DNA of 64,000 nt from Ignelater luminosus (lineage: Eukaryota > Arthropoda > Insecta > Coleoptera > Elateridae). Each line of letters opens with the position of its first letter. Position 1 is the first letter of the stretch. The DNA lies in contig VTPC01000802.1 in assembly GCA_011009095.1 (NCBI GenBank), positions 62,001 to 126,000 on the forward strand, given 5' to 3'. The position numbers were made by a program, and so were the translations under genes. Under the pieces are notes generated by a model. That model made no database searches, was not told where the DNA came from, and worked only from the letters and a program-made list of their open reading frames with translations. Positions 49,831 to 63,530 of this stretch are shown piece after piece.

Positions 49831-52596
49831 GTCGAGACTTTTTATTTAATAGAAGATAGTAGTGAGAAAGGGCAGTTTATTTTGCAAAGAAATAGGTAGC
49901 AATTCTGAATTTACTGTACGGTAGGTATCCTTTAATTGTCTCTGATTGCCGTGTGTTGATATCGTTGTATTTCCATACCAAAGCTCTTGGCAGTATTTCG
50001 AGAACTGATAACACACACGAGATACTTTGTAGTTCTGAATATTCTACCTGTGGATAACTCCATTATAAGAAAGAAAAAGACTAACGCCTTGAAAGCTTCA
50101 AAGTAAGAAGATGTACTAGACAAATCCAAAACCAGATTCAGCCACTTCTTCCTTATTTATTAACAAACAATTCAACTTAAAATTTTGTATGCCTAAATTA
50201 ATCATATTTTTTTTATTTCGGGATGCACGCACTTCACCGGAAACAAATCCCATTTTAAATGGGGCACCCACATACCTATAAATTCATATTTTCAGCAATC
50301 TTAATGTTGTTTACAATTTAATGTAAGTTAGCCATGAGTTCTATAAATAGGTTTCAATCACTTCGTAGACACCAGAAAAGAGGAAGTATAATGAAAGCTC
50401 TAATCTCAAATTTACAGAGAATTCTTCAAGTGATATCCAAGTTTCTTACTTTTCCGTTTTACTTTAAAATTATACGACTAATTGCGCATAACTTGTGTAA
50501 GGTTATAACAAAACAATCCTTTATTCGACGACTAAAGCAAATAGAAAAAAAATCAATAGCTTGTAATAATAACTTTATTGTTGAACTAACTATATTATCT
50601 CATCACGTGAAGCAGTATCGTCAAAACACTTCCTGTCACAGATAAGCCAAAAAAAAAAAGCTTCAATATTTTCTTGCACTAACCATCAGGTGCAATCAAG
50701 TATCTAGAGAGTTGACGACCAGCACAAATAGGTGTATACTAAAAGACTTTGGTTATTTTCTTTCGATAATATACCAAGTAAGCAGTAAGTAATAAATATA
50801 GATTATTCTCTTGAGCAAATACTGCAATTTTAGTCTAAAGGTTATATTGTATGCAAGCCATGTATTTATTGTGAAAAGATAATTACTAAGACTTTTAAAG
50901 TACCAAAGGCAACTATTGGTAGAAAGAAACCAAACTGAGAAAACTAAAAATCTACAATAAATTCAATAAATCACAATACTGACTATAACTTATAATTTAC
51001 GGTCTCAGCATTAAACAAAAACCTAAAAGTGAGGTTAGGTACGTATACAATAAGACAGCAACAATTTACTAATTCGAATTTTTTTTAAATCTATGTACAG
51101 TTTCGCAGCATTTACATAAAGTTACAAGCAAAATCAACTTATTACTTACTCTTTTACGAACAACAGCACGATTCTTGCTTTTAACGTCCCTTTTAGGCTT
51201 TAATAACCAATCTGTTTCCATTAAGAATAAAACCCTTAATAGTTTATTAACTTAAGTGAAGTTCTTTTTATTATTCTCCCACAAAACGCACTCCTTAAAA
51301 ACACCAAACACGTGCTAATAATCAATCTCACAGAACAAAATTAATACTAAAGACTTTCTAATGTATCCAAGTACGTTACCACTCAATGTACTATTTTCAT
51401 AAAATACACATGATAATCTAGAAGACTTCCTGACCTTTGAGATGATGAGAGTTCAACTAACTTCATTAAAGAATCCTTGTTTATCCTATCCCGTGAACGA
51501 TTACATAAATGTGACAATAAGATACGAATATTTACATAGATAGACATCGAAGATGATAAAACTTATCGTCTTCGGAAGAAATGCCTATTATTTTTTATGG
51601 TCGTGCAGTCGCGTCTTTATTTTATTCACCAATAAATCAATCATGAGTGGCTTTAGTCCCAACGCGTATTTTTTAGGTAAGCGTTTTCATCTCACGTGAA
51701 AGAGGAGCAATGGGAAATGCCAGAAAACATTTTGCACGCGTAAAGATTATTAGGAAGTTTGAAGGAATGTTTGCAGGGGACAATGCGGCACCAAGGAAAT
51801 AAATGTTGAAATTCTCCAACAGTTCATGATAACAAAGTTAACATGAAACAGATATATTTTGTATAATAATAAAGACAATATCACTTAAATTAATGTGTTA
51901 TTTTGTCTTCTTAATGTGCAGGTCGTTGTCCGGTAACAATTTTAATTGTAAGTAAATTTAAATAATTTCACTATTATTACTGATCTAGCACTTACTGCTT
52001 TATGTTATCACTATACGTTGAATTTCACTCCATTTGTACTAGTTGTACATCTTATCATACACAGGTTGATTCACGGGTCACGAATAAAGAAGACTTCACC
52101 ATGTGATTCTAGGGGTCATTTGAAGATTCAGATAAGTATTTGTCCATAAACATTTTTAATATACAGAGTGTTATGTTTTACTAAACATCTCTTTCTAAAT
52201 AGTTTCAAAAAAAAATTCAAGATAAAAGTTAAAACTTGAACGCCCTCTAATGGCGAAGAAGTAAACTATAAAAGATTTTTTATGTGCATGCAAGTTCGCA
52301 ACTTGAAAAAGAGTCTTACCTCAATCTCCTACCAGACGGAAGCCTGTGGGTCCAAACACTATTTTGTTATTTCAAAACAGTACAATACATAGTGGAAAAT
52401 TTATTTGTGCAAACCACGATAAAATTTAAATTTCACTGAGCAAAAAGATTCCTTTGTAACTTTTTGGTAGGATGCATCACTTTCAAACAAAGTTAAGTTT
52501 TTTCAGAATCTTTCAAATTGACGTTCAATGCTGAAGTATCTTATGCTTCTAATGTGTCTAAAACAGTCGACGATCCTTTGTGATTATTATTATAGG
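49831..52596. other. intronic sequence with one weak exon candidate
   Basis: Contains the weak exon candidate at 51150-51221. The 103-codon plus frame at 50334-50645 is basic, has no recognisable domain and is within chance length. Confidence 0.55.
51150..51221 (-). CDS. weak candidate first coding exon, 24 basic codons
   Basis: Minus-strand ATG opens METDWLLKPKRD and continues as a Lys/Arg-rich 24-codon stretch ending VVRKR just before a consensus donor gtaagt, in phase 0. It could join the Na+/K+-ATPase exon at 2154-2234. Against it, the peptide does not end in an acidic residue like the other candidates, no GC-rich leader or initiator is evident upstream, and phase-0 ATG..gtaagt combinations arise by chance in a sequence this long. 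It is listed because the donor and open frame are clean. Confidence 0.2.
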
Positions 52597-52779
52597 TTAG
52601 GCGGGAGGAGTCACAACTAAAACTGGCGGTTTATGCTGGTTCATGAGGTCGTCGCTCTCTGTGGTGCACATTCCAAGGTAAATATATTTCAAAGCAGCCT
52701 CGCTTATCTTAAAATGCCCATCATGTGTAACTTTGTAATAACACCTATGAATGTTGCAAGCCTCACATTTTTGCATCAC
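52597..52779 (-). CDS. uncharacterised ORF with CxxC..C motif
   Basis: Minus-strand frame reading VMQKCEACNIHRCYYKVTHD, then GHFKISEAALKYIYLGMCTT and ESDDLMNQHKPPVLVVTPPA to a TAA stop. Composition and residue pattern look coding; CEACNIHRC suggests a partial metal-binding motif. An acceptor-like gtacgtcag lies just upstream and the frame is open back to it, so this could be a terminal exon. No family is recognised. The opposite strand also has an ATG frame with a donor-like gtaaat at about 52679, so the coding strand is not proven. A nested gene or transposon relic are both possible. Confidence 0.3.
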   Translation of the reverse strand: MMQKCEACNIHRCYYKVTHDGHFKISEAALKYIYLGMCTTESDDLMNQHKPPVLVVTPPA

Positions 52780-52818
52780 GAGCCGACACTGACGTACGTA
52801 TTTTTAATCTTTTGGTAA

Positions 52819-55800
52819 TCTGTTCAACATAGGTTATCTTTAAAAAAAATACTATATGGACACTAAGATAGACCTCAAACTTGATTTGAAAATTGATCGC
52901 TGTGGTCGATGCGGATAATGTTGTATGTTGAGGTTATGTTTTGTTATGTAGGGTACCGAAAATTATGATACAAATTTTAAAGATACAAAATTGGTTGGGT
53001 TTCGTACAAACCGCAAGTTATAAAAATAAATCTAGTTAACGCATATGTTTTGTGCTCATTTGTCTATTTGCTGCTCATCAAAAGCAAAAAATAAAAGACA
53101 GGCGCTACTACGTACTAATATGCACTTGCATTGAAAATATCTACTATTTCCGAGGCCTGCAATTAATTTAACTTTAATAGAAAAACAAAAATGTTTTAAC
53201 CTTTAGTGTTGATGTGGCTAGATGACAAGACAGAAAATAACTCGCGGGCCTTAATAAATATTACCATAATCAATAACTTTAATCAAATTAATTATTCCTC
53301 TGACCCTTCAAGTTTGCTATTAATTAATTTAATGGTAGTAATAAATAATAAAATGGTATGTTTGGACAAGTGATTTAGATTGAGGCATCTGTGGACAAAT
53401 ATCTGATATTTGGAGTTTTAACTGAACAATCAATTCAGGGTTAATTAATTGAGATCATCGAGACAAATTCAACAGTAACGGTTTGTTCCTCCTATTATTA
53501 GTTAACCCATACCTTTCTATTAATTCTTAGTAAACCGTTTTTTGTAGACTGAAATTTGTCTCACGATACATGCCTCTCATCTCAAAGTCAAGGCATTTTC
53601 TATAGTAGGTTTTGTTTCGAAGATTAACAGGAAATTTCTCTCAAAAACAGAATGCGATATGGTAGGTTGCAATCATCAGAATCGAAGATTTATAGGGTTC
53701 GTCATTTCTTAAATATACCACTGCAAAAGTTTTTAAGATTTATTTTGTGGGATGCACCGTTTCCGAATAAAATTGTATCCAAGCCTATAAAGTTCATATT
53801 AAAATTTCTAGTGCCCTCAATATCTTAGAAAGATATTTTGATACTGATTACTCAGATGAGACTTGATACAGTGTGTTACATTCTTCATCTACAAACACCT
53901 CTGTATGTTATCTTCGTTTTTAAATTTTTATCAGTTATGCAATCTCCAAAAGTGAATATTATCATATCGTGAACACAATTTTATCTTATACCACCCTACT
54001 GCGATTAAACATAAACGCAAAACATCCATGAAACATAGGCATGGTCAGAAAATTTAAATTTTTAAATAGATGAGTGTAATCATGCAGCCCATTCACACAC
54101 ATCTGTCTTGCTTATTTATTAGCAAAGCAACTTCAGATTTTTAGCATTGTTGCGATCAAGATACTTTTCCATTAAAAAAATTGAAGTGTTATTCGTTTCG
54201 TTTTAGTTTTTCTTCTAATAGTTACTTGGTATTACCTTGTAATGTAAAACTAAACACTAAACAACTTTTCTAGCAAACATTTTTCTCTAAAATGCATATT
54301 TACTGAGATATATAGAATATTTCATACTTTTCGGACACGCTGTATATAACCCTAACCACACCTAGCGATGAAAGCGCCATGTAGCGGTAAAAATGAAAAG
54401 TTCATAAGGACCCTAGGGTGTTACATTGTGAGATCAGGAGTAAGAATGCTACGTTTAAGGCCATACATTGCATTCGCATCGTGGTTGAATTCGATCCCTA
54501 GTCGTTCGTCGCGTCTGTAAAATTTGTAATTAATTTCCGAAATTACCAAAATGGGTCTTCCACTTGGGTGCATATTTACAAACCCAACGGAAACAGTTTT
54601 TTATCGTTCAAGGTTTCGCTTATTATTCTTTTCTTTTGCTCAATAACGGCAAGAAATAGTAAAATTGTGTTTGCACAATTTGCAGTATTTTAGTAAAACA
54701 CAAAAGATAAGAAAGGAAGATTCTTAAAAAGATTCATGAAGGTTTCGTCCGATGATTTTGTTTTTGCTAAGATCTTCTATAGAGCGAAATGAGACTGTGT
54801 TAGTTGGTTATGGAATACTAAGGCCTATTCAAAGATCAGATTTTTTTGAAGAAGAAATTCGTTTTGCTGTTACAGCTAGGTTTATAAAAAAATATTTGTG
54901 GCATTCACTGAGGTACCGCCGATCTTTTGTTCTTTTTCGTGTTTTGTTTGTATGTACGAACAGGTTACATCGAGATAGGACTTTGAGATTATTATAAAAG
55001 TCTTATCTATGGCATTAAAGAAGCTGAAAAACATCGATCCTCCTTTGTGTTTTCTTTGACAGGTTTTTAATATTTCAAGAACGGTTGGTTGTACGAAGAT
55101 GAAACTTTGTATTTTAGACTTGGCGTAGGATTAGGTAACATTGATCGTCATTTTACCGATTTAAACTAAAGGGTGGGTGCTGCTAGACCAAGCTACTGCG
55201 CGGTATGCACGTGTGCATGACCACTAAATGTGCCATTGAGCTTTATTAGTAATTAATATTATTTTTTGAATTCTTGAGAAATCTTTCGAACTGATTCTCC
55301 CTCTTAAATTAACAGATTTGTACAGTATATTGATATTGTCTCCGAAAACCTCTCAAAGAACCTTAAAGAAATTACAAAAACAAATTTCGACTCTTTTCAT
55401 TACTCACTAGCCAGTTAAAAACAAAAACTAAATTTCTTGTTGAAAACAAGAATGCTAAAGCAACAAATCCCGTATAATTTATAAACGTCCAACTTGCTGT
55501 GGAAAATTTTACCACGCGGTATTCAGATATATAAGGGAGTAACGTCGCCGCTACCATATAAAAGGAACTTTAAAGTGACACAAATAGGTTTGCGTGCGGT
55601 ATCTACTCGTTTACAGAAATTTCTCTTCGAGTTTACCCCGACGTCCATACCATTGTGTGTGTCCGCGTAACGTTATTCTATTATTCATGTTTAACTTGAA
55701 TATTATCTTTCCTTCTCGACTTCTCCGTGGACGTGGTGCTCCTTCTCACTGGAATCGATCGATATTCAAGAGAAGAGACTTGTTTGTCTCGATAAGTCTG

Positions 55801-55999
55801 GAAACTTGAACGTTTCGCTTCAAAATTACAACCCTTAATTTATTTTTCATTTACAAGGCTAAATGCATAATTCTGACGTTACAAAATTTCAGGGAGTATT
55901 TACTGATACTGAGAGGTTTTATTATAAAAGGGTGTGAAATGTGGGTCGGTGTAGTTTAATTACACCACGTTTAATCAAATATACTCTGAGGGAAAGTCA
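52819..55999. other. intronic sequence, nothing confirmed
   Basis: AT-rich. A tRNA-promoter-like stretch at about 54430-54520 (ending ttcgatccctag) was noted but no paired A box or repeat boundary was established. The GC-richer plus frame at 55594-55809 has no recognisable domain. Confidence 0.5.
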
Positions 56000-56007
56000 T
56001 GACGTCA
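56000..56007. promoter_or_regulatory. perfect CRE palindrome
   Basis: TGACGTCA, about 500 bp from the motif cluster at 56490-56610 and not next to any exon candidate. Listed as a possible enhancer element. Confidence 0.3.
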
Positions 56008-56489
56008 AAGTAAAACAAACAAGGAAAATTCTGTCTATTATTTAGAAATTATGTTCCTAAGATAATTTGCAATCAATTTGTCTTTTAATTCGAGTTTTCA
56101 ATAGGTGCGTTTGCTTTTTTTCCATTAGCATTAAAACGACGAAAACGAAGGCGAACAAAAGAAAAAACCAGGCGAAATTACAATTGTGTTTTATTATGAG
56201 CTCTTATTATGTCACTCAACAGCAGCATCATTAACATCTTTATCATAATCAAGTTAATTCGAGACCTTTGTTTTATGTAAATTATCTTAATAAATCTTCG
56301 TCTGGGCAAAATTTGAACCTGAGATAACGTATTATATAACGTCCCAATTATAAAACAGAACTTTAATAATGGCGACCGGAATCCAAAACATACAACCTCT
56401 ATTATTATCTACATCGTTTGCTATTTCCGATCAATTCGCAGTGATCGCTTTGTTAAGAATATCTACATTATAAAAGTGCATTATTCGCC

Positions 56490-56610
56490 GGTGACGCAAC
56501 TATACTATGGCAAAAAGGGCACTTCCGGTCGCCCCCTCGTTACGTCACAAGGCTGAGCTCTATTCAACTGTTATCAAGTAGTTAATTCATTGAGAGCTAA
56601 TGTGACTCAT
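56490..56610. promoter_or_regulatory. cluster of ETS, CRE-like and AP-1 motifs (candidate enhancer or promoter)
   Basis: In a GC-richer patch: GGTGACGCA at 56490 (half CRE), CACTTCCGG at 56520-56528 (complement CCGGAAGTG, the ETS/GABP consensus), TTACGTCAC at 56540-56548 (CRE-like) and TGACTCA at 56603-56609 (AP-1). Four factor-type motifs in 120 bp of otherwise AT-rich DNA is notable. No start codon and donor follow on the minus strand. Confidence 0.4.
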
Positions 56611-57233
56611 TTAGCTGTTAGATCTGTGTTAGTAGTACAACACTTGATCAAGATAACGACCACGTTAGATTTATATCGTCTTTTATTACTTTAAAATATC
56701 TTTAAGATCTACTATTAAGACTATGAAAAGAGCAAAAAAACAAATGAATCTATACATTTAAGATATGCCCATTTACAAGTAATGAAATAAAATCCCATTT
56801 CAGCTGCAATCCACAAATATGGCATACAAAACGTGAAAGACAAATTGAAATATCATAATTTAAAAACCCGAAAAATTTATAAAGTTAACAATACCAGTGT
56901 TCAAAACATAAATTACTAATCAGAAAAATAAGGGAAAAAGATTATATTATAGCAGTTTTTCTCTCAAAAGCTTTTTTTCTCGAATATTACTCCATCAATC
57001 GACATTTTAAAAAGGAAACTCCATGAAAGAAAAGACCCATTTTCGAACAAATGAGGAATATGAATAACTGCATGCTCAAGTGTTTTAAGAATTGAAAAAT
57101 TATATCGAAAGTGCGCGTAGATAGAGGGGTGTCGGACATTATTATTTCTAGCTATACAAGGTGTTCATTATAAATTCCCTTCAGATTTTTTTTATTATTG
57201 GTTTTGCTAAAATAAACCTTTACCTTTATTCTA

Positions 57234-57362
57234 CAGCGAGATCGAAACAAAAATCTATAGTGGCCGCCTGTAAATCTATTGACGCATATTTGTCCTAACT
57301 GAAAGTTTTGCCACATATTCAAAATTCATGTGACCACCATAGATTTTTCTTCGATCTCACTG
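57234..57362. mobile_element. 129-bp MITE with TA target duplication
   Basis: Terminal inverted repeats of about 37 bp, CAGCGAGATCGAAACAAAAA at the left against the complement of TTTTTCTTCGATCTCACTG at the right, continuing inward as TCTAT(A/G)GTGG. TA flanks both ends (57232-57233 and 57363-57364), as in Tc1/mariner-type MITEs. No coding capacity. Confidence 0.9.
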
Positions 57363-57364
57363 TA

Positions 57365-58299
57365 TAAGAATAACTCGAAATTTTAACTTCATGGTCTTAC
57401 TATTACGAAGTAACCAAGAGATCCAAATCGAAATCGTACAGTCTTCAACTTTTATTATTATATGAGACATCTCCCATCTGTTTTTATTATAATAGCACAT
57501 CAACTTAGCTTTTGGGTCATCAAAACACAGACTTCAATTTTTCCTTTTTCATATCAACCTTCACCTGTTTGCTTTCAATTGTTCCGTGTGTCTTCTTTCA
57601 TGAATGGAATGAATCAACATAGCCTACAATTTGCTATACTATAATTATTGTTTACCAATTTTATTGTGTATTTTCCTTGCAGATCAAGTTAGCCATTAGA
57701 AAACGGTGAATTCAGAAATGCCTAGACCTACCATATTGCCATTAATAAAAATTATTTTCGAGAATAATTGAATAAAACAAAAATCAAACTACGCAAGAAG
57801 TTTCCGAATAATCTTTTTTCATTTATTTCAAATAACGAAGATACAGCCATTTGACGAAATTTGAAAACATCAATTTTCGCCTATAACTCGAAAACAAACG
57901 AAGATATATAAATTCTGATTGAATCAATGAACTCGACGGGAAAAAGTGGATCAGTAATGTGTATTTAGTTTTTTTCAGTTATTCTAGTTTCTAAGATAAT
58001 CTGCATTTACTCTGAATTTCGATCGTTCTGTACACAAAAACAACGAAACTTCACGCTATGTTTCACTTTGAAATTCTAAATTTTGCTGTGCAGTTATTCA
58101 AAGTAAAGTATAAGTAATATAGGAGTATTATTTACGTATGTTCATTATTACTAGGAACAAAATAAAGGATACAGCATCACTAATCAGTAACATGGAAAAG
58201 CTGTAAATACAGAATGACAGTATATTCTGAAAAAAACTGATTCTTCTGAAAATAGATCAAGGACGAAGATTGTTTCAAATGGAACGTCTACTTGATTTT
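57365..58299. other. intronic sequence, nothing recognised
   Basis: AT-rich. Contains a phrase (cgcctataactcgaaaac at about 57880) of the sort found inside short insect DNA repeats, but no boundaries were identified. Confidence 0.5.
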
Positions 58300-59410
58300 G
58301 ATAGTATGTAATGGTCTTACAATATTGATCGGTTGTCGATTCATATCCGTCTCGAAGGACCAAGATTATTGGTTTGCCGCGGTTTGTTCAACTAGCAACT
58401 ATAAACAGACGCAGATTTATTTATTGGGCTAAAATTTGGTGTTTTAATATAATTCTACCTCTAGATTGCAAAATAAAATTAGATCATTTTTTAGAACTAC
58501 GTATCAAACTGGAAACGACGTCGACTTTCATTTGTTAAATGGAACTTCTATTTTTCTAATTACTTCAATAACAGCCTGTAAGATTCTCGACATAAAAGTA
58601 TACGGGTATTACAGGTCTAAACTCGATAACTTAAAAGTTAAAGCTCTTGGACTAACAGTTGGTATTCTGGTATAATTCGATATCTAGATTGCAAAAATGA
58701 AACTCGAGCACCTTTTAGAACAACCTGTCTTTAATTTGTTAAATGGAACCCTTATTTCTTTATTAGTCCGATCGATATCCCGTAGGAATTAGAAAGAAAA
58801 AGGTCATTTGTTTTTAAAAATGGGATCCTAAATTTCAGCTTTAATGGTTGCCGAATAATAGAGTGTATTTTGTTTCCAATTCCATCAGCATCGATTTTAG
58901 ACCTATGGTATCTTAATACTTTTTTATCGGGGCGACATCGATCTGTGTAATAAAAAGTAGGGATTCCAGTTAACAAATGAAAGTTGACGTCCAGTCCGGT
59001 TTGAGAGGATGGTCTAAAAAAGTTCTAATTTCATTTTTGCTATGTGGTGGTCGAATTATACAGAATACCAAACTTCAGCCCAATAGCTTGAACGGTTCTC
59101 GAACAATCACGCGTAGATTTTGAACGGGGCAGTTTCTGTTTTGTTTGCTCTAATTCTGCTACTATCAATTTTAGACCTATGGTACCCCCTACGCTTTTGT
59201 GTTGGATATCTTACGAACTGTCGATTGGAGCAATAAGAGAGTAATAGTTACATTTCTGATTTGACAGTTGTTCTAGAAAACGTTCTTATTTCATTTTTGC
59301 AATCTAGATGTCGAATTATACCAGAACACCAAATCTTAGCTCAGTAGCTTTAACGGTTCCCCAATAGTTGCATATAGACTGTTAAACAGGACATCCTGTA
59401 TAATATCACG
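58300..59410. repeat. head-to-head array of four diverged monomers
   Basis: A unit of about 220-260 bp occurs four times: twice reversed (signature ctagattgcaaaa at about 58463 and 58685) and twice forward (catttttgc followed by a tcgaattata block at about 59031 and 59293). Shared segments include tcatttgttaa(a/c)tgga, (t)agacctatggta, tcgaattatac(c)agaa and caccaaat(c/t)ttagc. The two halves face each other across about 58770-58800, so the locus can fold as a large imperfect hairpin. The right end reads ggacatcctgtataat. Confidence 0.75.
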
Positions 59411-62400
59411 AATACAAAACCACTTCGACAGCTTTAAAAATTTCAATAAAAAACAAAAGCATCAAATTAAAAAATCATGGCTTCAGTAGGGACGATAAAA
59501 TAATGTTTTCCGTGAAATAAGATTGTAATACATAAGTTATTCTTTTGTTTTTGAGAATTATTGAGTAAAGGCGGTTTTCTACGTTCAGATCATAGTACGT
59601 CGTAATTAACTACATTGCGCGTAATCTTACGATTTTGTTAAAAAGAGTAATAGGAAAAACCCCTGCAAACCACAATTAGGACTGCAAAGTGGTTTCCGTT
59701 TATTTGTGAGATCTTCAGACGTGTTGAAACAAGGAACCAAGCAAAACATGATAAAATTAGAAACACACACGAACGACACAAAAATTCGAACATCAATCTT
59801 CAGTCCAACAGAGCTTACAGAAATTACACACCAGAAACCGAGTTTAAGTTTCCCCTATAAAAACCTATGTAAATATCTATCGTTTTGTCTTTTATCATTT
59901 TTCATATTTCTATTTGTTGCAGTGATACATATTTGATTTTCAAGAAATTTGAAATTCTAATTTTTAGCAAATATCTAGGAAGCCATGGATTATTTTGAAG
60001 TAACTAAACAGCAATAAACTGATCATCAAAACGGGCAAATTTTTTTGCAATATAACCGACTTTTCATCTCTTATCGTTTCAAAGATCCAATTGGTAAATT
60101 TCGATTTTGGAGATGCACCGTATATGTATCATAGGGAGAAATGCAATTGTCGATATATTATGTATCTACATCTAAGATTAATTTGATAACATTAATGTCT
60201 TGTACTAAAAACAATAACACTTATATATTATCCAATTAATTTACAATATTTATATTGTTATATCTTTCATGCGTATTCGCACAATGACACAGAACGATAA
60301 CAAATAGTAATTACATGGTCAAATACAAGAAAAATAAAAAACATGGTAAATAACATAAATGATTTTTCAAGATCAATCCATAACGGAGTTCACATATTTC
60401 TCAGTATTCTCATAATGCATTCTTGTCCTCAAATATTCATGGTATTATTACTGGGGTTACTTGCAAGTAAGAATGCACATTTTAAAAGCTTTTCGCTCCA
60501 CACAACTCATACGTCTTAAATATTAAACGAATATTTCACATTCAGAGACTCAAACTATAACATCGTTAACAGTGATGAGATTATTTTTGTAAATGTACAC
60601 AATCTAAACAATCTTATTTTAAATTTAATTTATTCATCTAGTCGGCTGGAAAACGGACAGAAGTTTCAATTAAACAAGTTGTTAATGGAAATAGTTTCTT
60701 TATTAGTTTAATTTCAAATATCTAACTTCGTAATTGATCGCCCTTTGTCTTTTGCTGTAATTCTACATTATTTTTATCTAGAGATTTTCTTTTCAATTCT
60801 GCTTTTTTAGTATCAGCCAGCCATTCATTTTATATCTTCGTTAATGCAACGACCGCTAGAAACCTTGTCTAGAGCCATTCTTACTATATTAATCAGATCC
60901 AAAGAAATCTATCTCTATAAGGATTGCTCCTTCCCTACACTGCAATGTTATCGTGTTTGTGACGTAATCGGCGGACCCAAATTAGTCGACTCCTTGATGT
61001 TATAATTTTTCTGTATTATATTTTTCTTAAATTAAAGATATTTATACATATGCTTTATTTTAAATATAAGGGGCCGTGCTTACAGTTCTGCAATAAAAAT
61101 TAAACGCGTTTAAGTATAGGACGTTATCATAGTACTAAACATTCCAAAACAATTAAAAATTTCAGTTATTAGGCGTTTTGTTTGGTTATTGGTGCTTACT
61201 AGTTTTTATTACATTGAGATTATTACATAATTTTATTTCTTAATGTTTAAACTAGAATGAATAAGATTTCAGTTATAAAATTAATTCCAAGTAAGATAAC
61301 ACAAAAACTTTTGTTTCCATGTTCATTCTGGTCCGCTGAGTAACATTTCCACATCCGGTTGACAAAATCTGTTACTGAGCAATCCTTAATAGTTACAATA
61401 TCCTTGAGTCAGGCCAACCAAAGCAAGATAGTATCATAAGAAGTTCAATAATCGTACCCTGCATAATATTGTTTTTGAAATGAAATCAAGAAGTTGCTTT
61501 AGTAAAATATTGCCCAGAACGTTTAAAGTTCTTACTGCATTTTTTATCTTAACAGGTTTGCCTTTTTTTTCTACTTAATAGTGCCTTCTGTAGCAGGTTA
61601 TAAAAAAACTAAAACAAAAACCAGTTTATTTTACAAAATCCCAAGAGAAGTAATTTTTCTCTTTTTTTCAATTTAGATGCTAAAAAACTGGCGGTACAAA
61701 AAAAAATAAACTACATTTTCCTTAATTCCACTTTGCGAGTAAATTAAACACGTTGATGAGAAACTGAAATGATGACGTCGATGTGCCTAAAATATCATCT
61801 CTAAAGAGATACGACAGAAAAACAAAAATTAGAAATGTTTCAATTTGTTTAAAAATTCATCTAGTATATTTCACTCACGTGTATTTTGAGGATTATAGCT
61901 TTAGTCCTAGGGGGGACACGTCTAATATCGTTATTTATATCGTTCACCCCTTTTCAACAAGGATATACCCTCCCTTGGGCAATGGATGTATTTGTTAACG
62001 ATCTTTTCAGCAAGTGCTTATCAACGTTTACACATATTACACAAATTGCCGAAAGCAGAAGAAATACAGTGGAAAGGCGTTACCATCAAATGAATTATGC
62101 AAATATGTAGTATGTGTTAACGTATTAATAGAACTATAAATTTCAAGTTATATTCAAAAACTTTCCTAATTATCAGCATTTTAACAAGAATGATTATCAT
62201 CAGTGTTTCCATCTTATCCTTTTAATAAAACAATATTAAGAAACTATTACTGTTTAAATAATTATATAATTAAAATAAAAGTAGGTAAACAAAACATAAA
62301 AACCATTTGAGAACCTTGAATAAATTAATAATTCCTGAGAAATTACATAAAATTATAACCATCCTGTAAATTCCCCAACCGAAAGTATTATGTACGAGAA

Positions 62401-63530
62401 GGACGAGTATAAAATCGATTGGTTTAAATTTTAGTCTAAGCAAACATTATGGTTATAACTTCAACTTGCTTAACATTTCAATTTTGGTTCTAAATATATG
62501 TAAATAAAAATTAATTTCGTAAAATAAGCGAATAAAATACAAAAGGAAAATAATTTTGATGAAAAAAAAAAAGAAAACTACATTTTATTTGCAGCTTCAG
62601 GCAAATCTTGGCTGTTTTAACCATTTTCCTCTAGTTTCAACCAGATAAAATCCTATTACCAACAAAATAGAGACTTAAAAGTCAGTACAAGTCGTTATTG
62701 CGTAATAGGAATTTTCCAAGCAGATTCTTTAATTTAAAAAAATGATAGTTGGCACTTGCCATAGTTATCAGTTGTTAAAAACAAATGACTTTTAAGCACT
62801 ATAAATCACCTTAAAACGCCTTAAAACAAATGAATTCTTATTACTACAAAACCACAAACATTTACCTATCCCTTCAGAAAATTGTCTAAACGTTAAGCGC
62901 GATCGACCATTTATTGCATTACTAATAAAATTGTAAAGTAAAGTACTTGAATTTACAATTGTCAATAAGTCTGTTATAATAAACACGCTAATTGTCACCT
63001 CATGACCTTAATAGTAATTAATTCCTATTGTTTCAGTGCCTACTTAAAATGATTCATTTTACATCGTACAATCAACCGTTTCTCTTTAATTTCTACAAGA
63101 TTTAATATTCCATTCATTTATGAATAGAAAAAACAATGATGTACATGTATATGTAAATTAAATATTCAAGGGGATAGGTAGGTTATGTGTCAACATTCTG
63201 AGTTAACACAAATACTTATATCATCAAATTAGATAATACAATTGATCAATATTTGGTTTACAAGCATTCAGAATATAATAAGAATTCTATTTGGCAATAC
63301 AAAAATCACCTGTGGAAATTGGCACTGTTGTAAATCGCAATAAAAACATAAAATAGGCGTGGCCTTGTCACCGGACTCAATTTAGCAAATAAATAACTGG
63401 AAAATATGTAATAATAGTACTACGATTTGTATAGTAAAATATAGATAAAATTCAAGTTTATGTCTGAACACCACATTGGAAATATTTTCGTATGTTAAAT
63501 CAATAATATTTAATAAAAAATTTGACTTAC
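59411..63530. other. intronic sequence next to the distal first exon, no gene seen
   Basis: AT-rich with short random frames (for example 61783-61998 and 61886-62110, overlapping). No repeats with defined ends were found. Confidence 0.55.

Noticed and set aside
50334-50645. 103-codon basic ORF with ATG start
   Set aside because: Frames of this length are expected a few times by chance in 64 kb at this composition; no domain or splice context supports it.
61783-62110. Two overlapping plus-strand ORFs
   Set aside because: They overlap in different frames, lack recognisable domains and have no supporting signals.
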